From Mycolicibacter sp. MU0102 (GTDB taxonomy: Bacteria; Actinomycetota; Actinomycetes; Mycobacteriales; Mycobacteriaceae): a DNA stretch of 64,000 bases. Below are positions 17,468 to 24,933 of the stretch, piece after piece. A program made the translations under genes and the position numbers. A model generated the notes under the pieces. It was not told the DNA's origin, made no database searches, and worked only from the letters and a program-made list of their open reading frames with translations. Every line of letters starts with the position of its first letter. The first letter of the stretch is position 1. Where the stretch lies: positions 4,730,173-4,794,172 of the forward strand of contig NZ_OY726398.1 of assembly GCF_963378105.1 (NCBI RefSeq). The letters run 5' to 3'.

Positions 17468-19939
17468 CTACGGCGCGGGGGGCAGCGGCTCGGCCGCAGG
17501 TGGGCCGCCCGGCTCGGGCGCCTGCGGCACCGGCGGCGCCGGTGGGGCGGCCGTGATCGTGGTGGGCGGACCGATCGGGATGGTGATGCCCGGGGCGATC
17601 TCGATCGTCGGCTGGATGACGGTTTCCTCCGGGGGGGCCGGCGGGCCGGCGTCCATCGGAGGGGGCGGTGGCGGCGCGGCCGGGACGCCGGCATAGCCGC
17701 CGATCTCGGTGGGCGTGGGGAAGGTTTCGTTGGACGTGCCCTTCAGGGCGCCGTCCATGGTGGCCTTCCAGATGTCGGCCGGAATGCCCGCGCCGTAGAC
17801 CGGACCACCCCACTGATTCACCAGCGGCTCGTCTCCCCCGGTGGTGCCCACCCAGACGGCGGTCGACAGCGACGGCGTGTAGCCGACCATCCAACCGTCC
17901 CGGTTGGCCCCGGTGTCGCCCAGCTGCGTAGTGCCGGTCTTGGCCGCCGACGGTCGCCCGCCGGCCAGGTTGTGCCCACGCGACCAGGCGGCGATGGGCT
18001 GCATGGCGGAGGTGACGTTGTCGGCGACCGCCTTGGGGATGCGCTGCTCGCCGGTGTCTTCGGAAGTCTTCGCATCGAACAGCACCCGGCCGTCGGCGCT
18101 TTCCACCTTCTCCACGAAGTGCGGTGGGTGGTAGATGCCGGAGTCCGCCAGCGTCGCGTACGCCGAGGCCATGTCGATCACCCGGGTCTGGTACTGGCCC
18201 AGCACCACTCCGCCTTCGGGCGGGCCGCCATCCTGCGACAGGGTGTGCGGTACGCCGGGGAAGCTCTTGGCCACCCCGGCCTGATGCGCTGCGTCGGCGA
18301 CGTCCTGCGCCCCGTTCTTGAGTTTGAGCATCAGCCGGTAGTAGGCGGTGTTCAACGAGCGCTTGAGCGCCTCGGCGATGTTGCAGACACCGCAGCCCTC
18401 GCCCTCGGCGTTGGTGATCTTGGTCCGGCCGTTGTCGAGGGTCAGCGGTGAACTGTCGATCTGATAGCCCAAGCCGATGCCCTGCTCCAACGCGGCCACC
18501 AGGGCGAACACCTTGAACGACGACCCGGTCTGCAGCCCGGCCTGGGCGAAGTCGAAACCGTTGGCATCCGATCCGCCGTAGTAGGCGCGCACCGCGCCGT
18601 CGCGCGGGTCGATGGACACGACCGCGGTCCGCATGTTGGGGATCTGGTCTTTGAGGTAAGTGGCCACCGCGTCTTCGGCGGCCTCCTGCGCCGCCGGGTC
18701 GATAGTGGTGGTGATCTGCAGGCCCTGGGTGTTGAGCGTCTGTTCGTCGATGTTGAACAGCTCGAGCAGCTCACTCGTGACCTGCCGCTGGATCAACCCG
18801 TTGGGCCCGGTGGTGATGTTCTGGCTGCGGGCCAGTTCGGGCGAGACCGTGGACGGAAACTCTTGGGCGGCGCGCTCACCGGCGGAAATGGCTCCGGTCT
18901 CCACCATGCCGTCGAGCACCCAGCTCCACCGGTCGAGGGCGCCTTCGGGATCGACCGCCGGGTCCAACGTGGACGGCCGCTGGATCAGGGCGGCCAGCAG
19001 CGCACCCTCGGCGATATCGAGCTCCTCGACGGGCTTGTCGAAGTACGCCCGTGACGCCGCGGCGATCCCATAGGCGCCGCGGCCGAAGTAGATGATGTTC
19101 AGGTAGGCCTGCAGCACATCGTCTTTGCGCCACGCACTCGACATCTTGGTGGCGATCACCAGCTCTTTGGCCTTGCGGACCAATCCGCCCATACCGGCCC
19201 GCTCGGATCCGACCAGGGCGTTCTTGACGTATTGCTGGGTGATCGTCGAACCGCCCTGGGTGTCGCCGCCGAACAGGTTGTTCTTGATCGCGCGGGCGAA
19301 ACCCGACACCGAGAATCCCGGGTTGGAGTAAAAGTCGCGGTCCTCGGCCGCCAACACCGCGTTGCGCACGTAGACCGGCACCTGGTTGATGTCGATGTCG
19401 ACGCGGTTGCCTTCCGGCGGAATGATCTTGGCCAGTTCGGAACCGTCACTGGCCAAGATCGTCGATACCTGGTTGGTCCGGATGTCGCCGGGCGAGGGCA
19501 CGTCGGTGATGGAGTAGGCCATCGCGAAGGTGATGACCGGCAGCAGCAGCATCACCACCACGGCGGTGTAGAGCCCGCGCCGGATCCACCGCCAATTCGG
19601 CGGATGGGCGCGCAGCCACTCCAGCGGATTCGGCGCGGCCGGCCGGTCGGCGGAAGCGGAGCGCTCTGCCCGCCGCGGCGGCGACACGGTCGGCTTCTCC
19701 GGCGGTGGCTCGCGTCGCGGGATCCGGCCACTCAACGTCTGCTCGCGTTGTGGAGGCGCCCCGTCGAGTGCCGCCCGCACCGCATCGATCGGGTCCCGCA
19801 GATCGGCAGTCACGGCGTCGTCAACTGCCGGAATGATCGTGGTCTGGCGGTCATCCGGCCCCGCCGGTGGGCGCCGGCCGGCAGCGTCGGAGGGCCGGGC
19901 CGATCCAGCATCGGACCCGTCGTCGTGATGTTTACTCAC
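17468..19939 (-). CDS. ponA1: Bifunctional penicillin-binding protein PonA1
   Basis: An 823-residue class A PBP: cytoplasmic N-terminus with a TTIIP motif, one membrane helix, GT51 domain (AAEDRDFYSNPG, GGSTITQQ), transpeptidase domain (SSFK, RSLN, KTGTTQ) and a Pro/Ala-rich tail. PonA1 makes and cross-links peptidoglycan at the poles; in M. tuberculosis its cytoplasmic tail is phosphorylated by PknB, and the TTIIP segment resembles that region. The GTG start at 19939 was chosen because it overlaps the stop of the upstream gene (GTG at 19937-19939, TAA at 19932-19934) and begins the PonA1-like N-terminus SKHHDDG; the frame is open further upstream without conserved sequence. Its position next to the Rv0049-like gene marks it as the ancestral copy of the tandem pair. 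Confidence 0.93.
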   Translation of the reverse strand: MSKHHDDGSDAGSARPSDAAGRRPPAGPDDRQTTIIPAVDDAVTADLRDPIDAVRAALDGAPPQREQTLSGRIPRREPPPEKPTVSPPRRAERSASADRPAAPNPLEWLRAHPPNWRWIRRGLYTAVVVMLLLPVITFAMAYSITDVPSPGDIRTNQVSTILASDGSELAKIIPPEGNRVDIDINQVPVYVRNAVLAAEDRDFYSNPGFSVSGFARAIKNNLFGGDTQGGSTITQQYVKNALVGSERAGMGGLVRKAKELVIATKMSSAWRKDDVLQAYLNIIYFGRGAYGIAAASRAYFDKPVEELDIAEGALLAALIQRPSTLDPAVDPEGALDRWSWVLDGMVETGAISAGERAAQEFPSTVSPELARSQNITTGPNGLIQRQVTSELLELFNIDEQTLNTQGLQITTTIDPAAQEAAEDAVATYLKDQIPNMRTAVVSIDPRDGAVRAYYGGSDANGFDFAQAGLQTGSSFKVFALVAALEQGIGLGYQIDSSPLTLDNGRTKITNAEGEGCGVCNIAEALKRSLNTAYYRLMLKLKNGAQDVADAAHQAGVAKSFPGVPHTLSQDGGPPEGGVVLGQYQTRVIDMASAYATLADSGIYHPPHFVEKVESADGRVLFDAKTSEDTGEQRIPKAVADNVTSAMQPIAAWSRGHNLAGGRPSAAKTGTTQLGDTGANRDGWMVGYTPSLSTAVWVGTTGGDEPLVNQWGGPVYGAGIPADIWKATMDGALKGTSNETFPTPTEIGGYAGVPAAPPPPPPMDAGPPAPPEETVIQPTIEIAPGITIPIGPPTTITAAPPAPPVPQAPEPGGPPAAEPLPPAP

Positions 19940-20357
19940 TGGCGGTACGGGCTCCGCTGCGTGCCGGCCGTCGACCGCGGGATCCCTTGGGCGGGCTCGC
20001 GAGGCCCAACACATATGACTTCACAAGGTGATTCCAGCTGCAGGTCCGGCACACCTCGACGACGTACACCGAGAACTCCGAGAAGCGGGTGGCCAGCAGA
20101 ACCAGCTCCTCGGCGGAGCGCGCCGAGCCCGAGACCGCACCCAGCTGGTCGCCGTACACCCACGACACCAGGGTGAGCGGCTCCTTGCGGCAGATGGGGC
20201 AGACCACCGCGCTGGCCTTGCCGTGGAACTTCGCGGCGCGCAGCAGATACGGGTTGGCGTCGCACACCTCGGTGACCCCGGTACGCCCGGAGTAGACCTC
20301 GGCCAGCAGGGAACGGCGCCGGAGCGCGTAGTCCACTACCTGTCGCTGCAATCGCAC
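19932..20357 (-). CDS. Conserved mycobacterial protein, Rv0049-like (DUF5318), cysteine pairs
   Basis: About 141 residues from GTG 20357; GTG 20363 or an upstream start at 20390 is also possible. The N-terminus VRLQRQVVDYALRRRSLL is the conserved start of this family. Two CxxC-type pairs, VCPIC and VCRTC, suggest a zinc-binding fold, with an Arg-rich tail. Function is unknown. The gene precedes ponA1 with an 8-base overlap, as in other mycobacteria, which suggests coupled expression with peptidoglycan synthesis. No catalytic motif is visible. Confidence 0.82.
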   Translation of the reverse strand: MRLQRQVVDYALRRRSLLAEVYSGRTGVTEVCDANPYLLRAAKFHGKASAVVCPICRKEPLTLVSWVYGDQLGAVSGSARSAEELVLLATRFSEFSVYVVEVCRTCSWNHLVKSYVLGLASPPKGSRGRRPARSGARTASE

Positions 20358-20469
20358 GGTCACCAGAGTACGTCGGGTCCTCACCGGCACTCGCGATCAA
20401 CGCCCCCAACCGGCGCTAACCGGCGGATTCGCCGCCACTACCGGGCAGCCGTCTTTTACGATCGTCGCC

Positions 20470-21321
20470 GTGGCGACACGGCAGACCGCAGGCACCCGGG
20501 CCAAGGACAGCGACCGCGACGACGTCTGCCGGATCCTGGACAGCGCGCTGGGCGAGGGGCAGGTATCCAGCGCCGAGCACCAGGAGCGAATCAGCGCGGC
20601 CACCCGAGCCGTGACCCTGGGAGACCTGCATTCCCTGGTCGGCGACCTGCAGACCGAGACCGCGCCGGTCAAGCTGCCGGCATTGGGCAGTCCCGCGAAG
20701 TTCGGCGTGCGCAGTGTCGCCGTCAGGGCACTGGGCGCACTAGGCACCGCGGTGCTGGCGGGCATGCTGCTCGGTTGGGCGATGTACGGAAACACCAGCT
20801 CGCCGCTGAGTTTCACCTCAGATCCCGGGGCCAAGCCGGACGGCGTCGCGCCGGTGGTGCTCACCCCACCACGACAGCTGCAGTCCCTGGGCGGACTCAC
20901 CGGCCTGCTGGAGCAGGCACGGCAGAAGTTCGGCGACACCATGGGCTACCGGCTGGTGGTCTACCCCGACTACGCATCCCTCGATCGGCCCGACCCGACC
21001 GAAGAGCGCCGCAAACTGGACTACTCCTACCGCGGCGGCTGGGATGACCCCTCCACTTCGTCCAAGAGCAGTGATGACGTGCTGGTCGATCTGAGCGCAT
21101 TCGACGTGAAGGCCGCGGTCGGGATCCTGCGTGGGGCTCCCGAGACGCTCGGGATCAAACCAGCCGACGTGAAAAGCACCTACCTGATCGTGGATCCCGC
21201 TCGGGATCCCACGACACCGGGTGCTCTATCGCTGTCGGTGTATGTTTCCAGCGACTACGGCAGCGGCTACATCGCCTTCGCGGGCGACGGCACCGTCAAA
21301 CGCGTCAATTACCCGTCCTGA
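20470..21321 (+). CDS. DUF1707-domain single-pass membrane protein (Rv0048c-like)
   Basis: A 283-residue protein from GTG 20470. The N-terminal 50 residues (DRDDVCRILDSALGEG, then HQERISAAT) form a DUF1707 domain, a short cytoplasmic helical domain found in many actinobacterial membrane proteins. A membrane helix follows at about residues 90-112 and then a 170-residue extracytoplasmic domain without a recognised family. The conserved position in mycobacteria is beside ponA1 and ino1. A TACGAT -10-like hexamer at 20457-20462 ends seven bases before the GTG, so the mRNA may be leaderless. The gene is divergent from the Rv0049-ponA1 operon; the 112 bases between them must hold both promoters. 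Confidence 0.8.
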   Translation: MATRQTAGTRAKDSDRDDVCRILDSALGEGQVSSAEHQERISAATRAVTLGDLHSLVGDLQTETAPVKLPALGSPAKFGVRSVAVRALGALGTAVLAGMLLGWAMYGNTSSPLSFTSDPGAKPDGVAPVVLTPPRQLQSLGGLTGLLEQARQKFGDTMGYRLVVYPDYASLDRPDPTEERRKLDYSYRGGWDDPSTSSKSSDDVLVDLSAFDVKAAVGILRGAPETLGIKPADVKSTYLIVDPARDPTTPGALSLSVYVSSDYGSGYIAFAGDGTVKRVNYPS

Positions 21322-21379
21322 AATTCTTGGCCCCTACGGCCTGAACAGCTGACGAACAGTAGCCCCTTGGGCGTAGTTA

Positions 21380-21416
21380 TATCGGCGCGATACTATGGCG
21401 CGAACCGTCGAACGGT
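21380..21416. promoter_or_regulatory. Two perfect inverted repeats and a -10 element upstream of the PadR gene
   Basis: Two 13-base palindromes of form 5-3-5 lie side by side: TATCG-GCG-CGATA at 21380-21392 and ACCGT-CGA-ACGGT at 21404-21416, with centres 24 bases apart. A TACTAT hexamer (TANNNT type) at 21391-21396 overlaps the first. PadR regulators commonly repress their own promoters through short palindromes, so these are candidate operators. A strong ribosome-binding site, GGAGGAGG at 21433-21440, follows. Confidence 0.5.
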
Positions 21417-21448
21417 CGTAGCTACACCATCTGGAGGAGGTGACTGGA

Positions 21449-21988
21449 GTGCTTGAGCTCGCCATTTTGGGCTTGTTGCTCGAGTCTCCGATGCACGGCT
21501 ACGAGCTCCGGAAGCGGTTGACCGGTCTGCTGGGTGCGTTCCGGGCGTTCTCCTACGGTTCGCTGTATCCCGCACTGCGGCGCATGCAGCTGGCCGGCGT
21601 GATCGCCGAGGACGCCACCCCAACGGGGACCCCGGTGCGCCGGGCCCGTCGGGTGTACCGGCTGACCGACGCCGGCCGTCAGCGATTCAACGAGCTGGTG
21701 TCCGACACCGGCCCGCAGAACTACACAGACGACGGCTTTGGAGTCCACCTGGCGTTCTTCAACCGCACCCCGGCCGAAGCTCGGATGCGGATCCTCGAAG
21801 GCCGCCGCCGGCAGGTGGAAGAACGCCGGGAAGGCCTGCGCAACGCGGTGGCGCGGGCCAGCAACTCGTTGGACCGCTATACCCGCCAGCTGCACCAGCT
21901 CGGGCTGGAGTCCAGCGAGCGGGAGGTCAATTGGCTCAACGAGCTGATCGCGGCCGAACGCGCATCGAACCGGGCCGAACAACCCTGA
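21449..21988 (+). CDS. PadR-family transcriptional regulator (Rv0047c-like)
   Basis: A 179-residue protein with an N-terminal winged-helix domain (VLELAILGLLLESPMHGYEL, then FSYGSLYPALRRMQ) and a C-terminal helical dimerisation region containing a long Arg-rich helix. The start is GTG 21449 because GGAGGAGG ends eight bases before it; the earlier GTG at 21440 overlaps that site. PadR proteins repress target genes and release DNA on ligand or stress signals. Two palindromes upstream suggest autoregulation. ino1 follows after 79 bases on the same strand, an order kept in other mycobacteria, so it may also influence inositol synthesis; that link is inference. Confidence 0.87.
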   Translation: MLELAILGLLLESPMHGYELRKRLTGLLGAFRAFSYGSLYPALRRMQLAGVIAEDATPTGTPVRRARRVYRLTDAGRQRFNELVSDTGPQNYTDDGFGVHLAFFNRTPAEARMRILEGRRRQVEERREGLRNAVARASNSLDRYTRQLHQLGLESSEREVNWLNELIAAERASNRAEQP

Positions 21989-22067
21989 TCCTGCATACAG
22001 ACGCGGGCATCGGGGCAACACAACACAGCACGTCAGCAGTGGAAGCAGAAAAAGGAGATCGTCGGAA

Positions 22068-23159
22068 ATGACTGAGCAATCGACGGAAGTGCGGGTCGCC
22101 ATTGTCGGCGTCGGTAACTGCGCCTCCTCGCTGGTCCAAGGCGTGCAGTACTACCAGAACGCCGATGACACCTCGACGGTCCCGGGCTTGATGCACGTGC
22201 GCTTCGGTCCGTACCACGTCCGCGACGTGAAGTTCGTCGCCGCGTTCGACGTGGACGCCAAGAAGGTCGGCTTCGACCTGTCCGAGGCCATCTTCGCCTC
22301 GGAGAACAACACCATCAAGATCGCCGACGTGCCGCCGACCAACGTCATCGTGCAGCGTGGGCCGACCCTGGACGGCATCGGCAAGTACTACGCCGAGACC
22401 ATCGAGGTTTCCGACGCCGAGGCTGTGGACGTGGTCGCCGCCCTGCGCGAGGCCAAGGTCGACGTGCTGGTCTCCTACCTGCCGGTGGGTTCGGAAGAGG
22501 CCGACAAGTTCTACGCCCAGTGCGCCATCGACGCCAATGTGGCATTCGTCAACGCGCTGCCGGTGTTCATCGCCTCCGACCCGGTGTGGGCCAAGAAGTT
22601 CGCCGACGCCGGCGTGCCGATCGTCGGCGACGACATCAAGAGCCAGGTCGGCGCCACCATCACCCACCGCGTGATGGCCAAGCTGTTCGAGGACCGTGGC
22701 GTCACACTGGACCGCACCTACCAGCTCAACGTCGGCGGCAACATGGACTTCAAGAACATGCTCGAGCGCGAGCGCCTGGAGTCCAAGAAGGTCTCCAAGA
22801 CCCAGGCCGTCACCTCTAACCTGACCGGCTCGCTGGCCGGCAAGGTCGAGGACAAGAACGTGCACATCGGCCCGTCCGACCACGTCGCCTGGCTCGATGA
22901 CCGCAAGTGGGCCTACGTGCGCCTCGAGGGCCGCGCCTTCGGCGACGCTCCGCTGAACCTGGAGTACAAGCTCGAGGTGTGGGACTCGCCGAACTCGGCC
23001 GGCATCATCATCGACGCGGTGCGTGCCGCCAAGATCGCCAAGGACCGTGGCATCGGCGGACCCATCCTGCCGGCATCGGCGTACCTGATGAAGAGCCCGC
23101 CCAAGCAGCTGGCTGACGACATCGCGCGCGCCCAGCTCGAAGAATTCATCGTCGGCTAG
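22068..23159 (+). CDS. ino1: Inositol-3-phosphate synthase
   Basis: A 363-residue enzyme converting glucose 6-phosphate to 1D-myo-inositol 3-phosphate with tightly bound NAD, the first step for mycothiol, phosphatidylinositol, PIMs and lipoarabinomannan. The NAD-binding GVGNCASS is at residues 16-23, followed by the compact bacterial/archaeal Ino1 fold with KSQVGATITH and GNMDF segments near the active site. A strong AAGGAGA ribosome-binding site precedes ATG 22068. Length equals that of M. tuberculosis Ino1 closely. It lies between the PadR gene and the hydrolase gene, and the block 20470-24933 is co-oriented. Confidence 0.96.
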   Translation: MTEQSTEVRVAIVGVGNCASSLVQGVQYYQNADDTSTVPGLMHVRFGPYHVRDVKFVAAFDVDAKKVGFDLSEAIFASENNTIKIADVPPTNVIVQRGPTLDGIGKYYAETIEVSDAEAVDVVAALREAKVDVLVSYLPVGSEEADKFYAQCAIDANVAFVNALPVFIASDPVWAKKFADAGVPIVGDDIKSQVGATITHRVMAKLFEDRGVTLDRTYQLNVGGNMDFKNMLERERLESKKVSKTQAVTSNLTGSLAGKVEDKNVHIGPSDHVAWLDDRKWAYVRLEGRAFGDAPLNLEYKLEVWDSPNSAGIIIDAVRAAKIAKDRGIGGPILPASAYLMKSPPKQLADDIARAQLEEFIVG

Positions 23160-23183
23160 ACACCATCGACTCTGCGCGGGGAC

Positions 23184-24068
23184 ATGACTGACGACGAGCT
23201 GGCCGGCCTCTCGGAGTTCGCCCTATTGAGGGGAAACGCCGAGCAGGCCGGTCTGGCCAGTGCGTTGCCCGACGTGGAGCGCATCGATACCGCTGAAGTC
23301 AGCGCGCTGCGCTGGGGTTCGGCACCGCCGCGCGTGGTGTTCCTGCACGGCGGCGCGCAGAACGCTCACACCTGGGACACCGTCATCCTCGGGCTCGGCG
23401 AGCCCGCGCTGGCGGTGGACCTGCCCGGGCACGGCCGCTCGGCGTGGCGCGAGGACGGCGACTACTCGCCCCAACGCAATGCCGCCACGCTGGCGCCGGT
23501 GCTGCGCGAGCTGGCACCGGACGCCGAGTTGGTGGTCGGCATGTCCCTGGGCGGGCTGACCGCGATCCGACTGGCGGCCACCGCCGGCGAGCTGGTGCGC
23601 CGGTTGGCGATCGTGGACGTGACACCGTCGGCGTTGCAGCGGCACGCCGAGATGAGCGCTGCCGACCGCGGGACCGTGGCATTGGCCCAAGGCGATCGGA
23701 CCTTCCCCGACTTCGAGTCACTGCTGGCGATCACCACGGCCGCGGCGCCGCACCGGGATCCGGAGTCGCTGCGACGCGGACTGTTCCACAACACTCGTCG
23801 GTTGCCGGACGGCAGTTGGACGTGGCGTTACGACACCATCCGCTCGGTTGGCGACTTCACCGAGCTGTGGACCGATGTCTCGGCGATCACCGCGCCCACC
23901 ACCTTGATCCGCGGCGGCGATTCGTTCTTCGTCACCGCCGACGACGTCGCCGAGTACGCGCAACGTTCGCCGGGGTTGACCACCCACGTGGTCGACGGAG
24001 CCGGGCACTCCGTGCAAAGTGATCGGCCGCGCGTCCTGGTCGAGCTGCTGCGCATGGCCCTGGCATAG
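23184..24068 (+). CDS. Alpha/beta-hydrolase (Rv0045c-like esterase)
   Basis: A 294-residue alpha/beta-hydrolase. The HGG oxyanion-hole segment (VVFLHGGAQNAHTWD) is followed by the nucleophile elbow GMSLGG, a variable lid, and the C-terminal histidine in DGAGHSVQSD; the acid is probably within the SFFVTADDV region. The M. tuberculosis counterpart Rv0045c is a carboxylesterase of uncertain natural substrate. It starts 24 bases after ino1, probably in the same transcript. No secretion signal is seen. Confidence 0.87.
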   Translation: MTDDELAGLSEFALLRGNAEQAGLASALPDVERIDTAEVSALRWGSAPPRVVFLHGGAQNAHTWDTVILGLGEPALAVDLPGHGRSAWREDGDYSPQRNAATLAPVLRELAPDAELVVGMSLGGLTAIRLAATAGELVRRLAIVDVTPSALQRHAEMSAADRGTVALAQGDRTFPDFESLLAITTAAAPHRDPESLRRGLFHNTRRLPDGSWTWRYDTIRSVGDFTELWTDVSAITAPTTLIRGGDSFFVTADDVAEYAQRSPGLTTHVVDGAGHSVQSDRPRVLVELLRMALA

Positions 24069-24076
24069 AACCAGTC

Positions 24077-24101
24077 GGTTCAGCGAGGCTGGAAGCGCCG
24101 C
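24077..24101 (+). repeat. Short hairpin repeat after the hydrolase gene
   Basis: GGTTCAGCGAGGCTGGAAGC begins nine bases after the hydrolase stop. It is a shortened form of the element at 57003 and 57061 (GCGGTTCAGCGAG near GCTGGAACCGC). The arms GGTTCAGC and GCTGGAA(G)C can pair around GAG. It may act as a transcript 3' structure. Confidence 0.4.
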
Positions 24102-24135
24102 ATCAATCCGGCAATTCCGGGGATAAGGTGGCGAG

Positions 24136-24933
24136 ATGGCCCGGTCCATCCGCATCGCCGTCCAGCTGCAGCCCCAACACACGGCGCACTACAGCGCCAT
24201 CCGCGATGCGGTCCGGCGTTGCGAGGACCTAGGGGTCGACATCGCCTTCAACTGGGACCATTTCTTCCCGCTCTACGGCGACCGCGACGGACCGCACTTC
24301 GAGTGCTGGACCATGCTGGCCGCCTGGGCCGAGCAGACCTCGCGCATCCAGATCGGCGCGCTGGTGTCGTGCAACTCCTATCGCAACCCGGAGCTGCTCG
24401 CCGACATGGCCCGCACCGTCGACCACATCGGCGACGGCCGACTGATCCTGGGCATCGGCTCGGGCTGGAAGCACCGCGACTACCGGGAATACGGCTACGA
24501 GTTCGGCACCGCGGGCAGCCGCCTGGACGACCTGGCCGGCGCACTGCCGCGCATCAAAACCCGCCTAGCCCAACTTAATCCGCCGCCCACCCGCGCGATT
24601 CCGCTGTTGATCGGGGGTGGCGGCGAGCGCAAGACGCTGCGCCTTGTGGCCGAGCACGCCGACATGTGGCACAGCTTCGCCGACGCCGACAGCTACCCGC
24701 ACAAGGCCGCCGTGCTGGCACAGCACTGCGACGCCATCGGGCGAGACCCCGCCACGATCGAGCACTCGGCGGCACTGGGCGGTGACCAGACCCGCGGCAC
24801 CGTGGCGGATCTGCTCGCCGAGGCCGACGCGTTGACCGGCCTCGGGGTGAGCCTGCTGACCATCGGCAGCAGCGGTCCCGACTACGACCTGACCGCCGCC
24901 GAGGCGCTGTGCCGATGGCGCGATCAGCAATAA
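24136..24933 (+). CDS. LLM-class F420-dependent oxidoreductase (Rv0044c-like)
   Basis: A 265-residue luciferase-like TIM-barrel oxidoreductase. The N-terminal strand (IRIAVQLQPQ), the DIAFNWDHFFPLYGD segment and the phosphate/deazaflavin region with HIGDGRLILGIGSGW are typical of mycobacterial F420-dependent members. Substrate is unknown. The start ATG 24136 follows the hydrolase by 67 bases. Its end overlaps the start of the ABC transporter gene at 24915, so translation may be coupled. In M. tuberculosis this gene is also beside the hydrolase and ino1. Confidence 0.87.
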   Translation: MARSIRIAVQLQPQHTAHYSAIRDAVRRCEDLGVDIAFNWDHFFPLYGDRDGPHFECWTMLAAWAEQTSRIQIGALVSCNSYRNPELLADMARTVDHIGDGRLILGIGSGWKHRDYREYGYEFGTAGSRLDDLAGALPRIKTRLAQLNPPPTRAIPLLIGGGGERKTLRLVAEHADMWHSFADADSYPHKAAVLAQHCDAIGRDPATIEHSAALGGDQTRGTVADLLAEADALTGLGVSLLTIGSSGPDYDLTAAEALCRWRDQQ

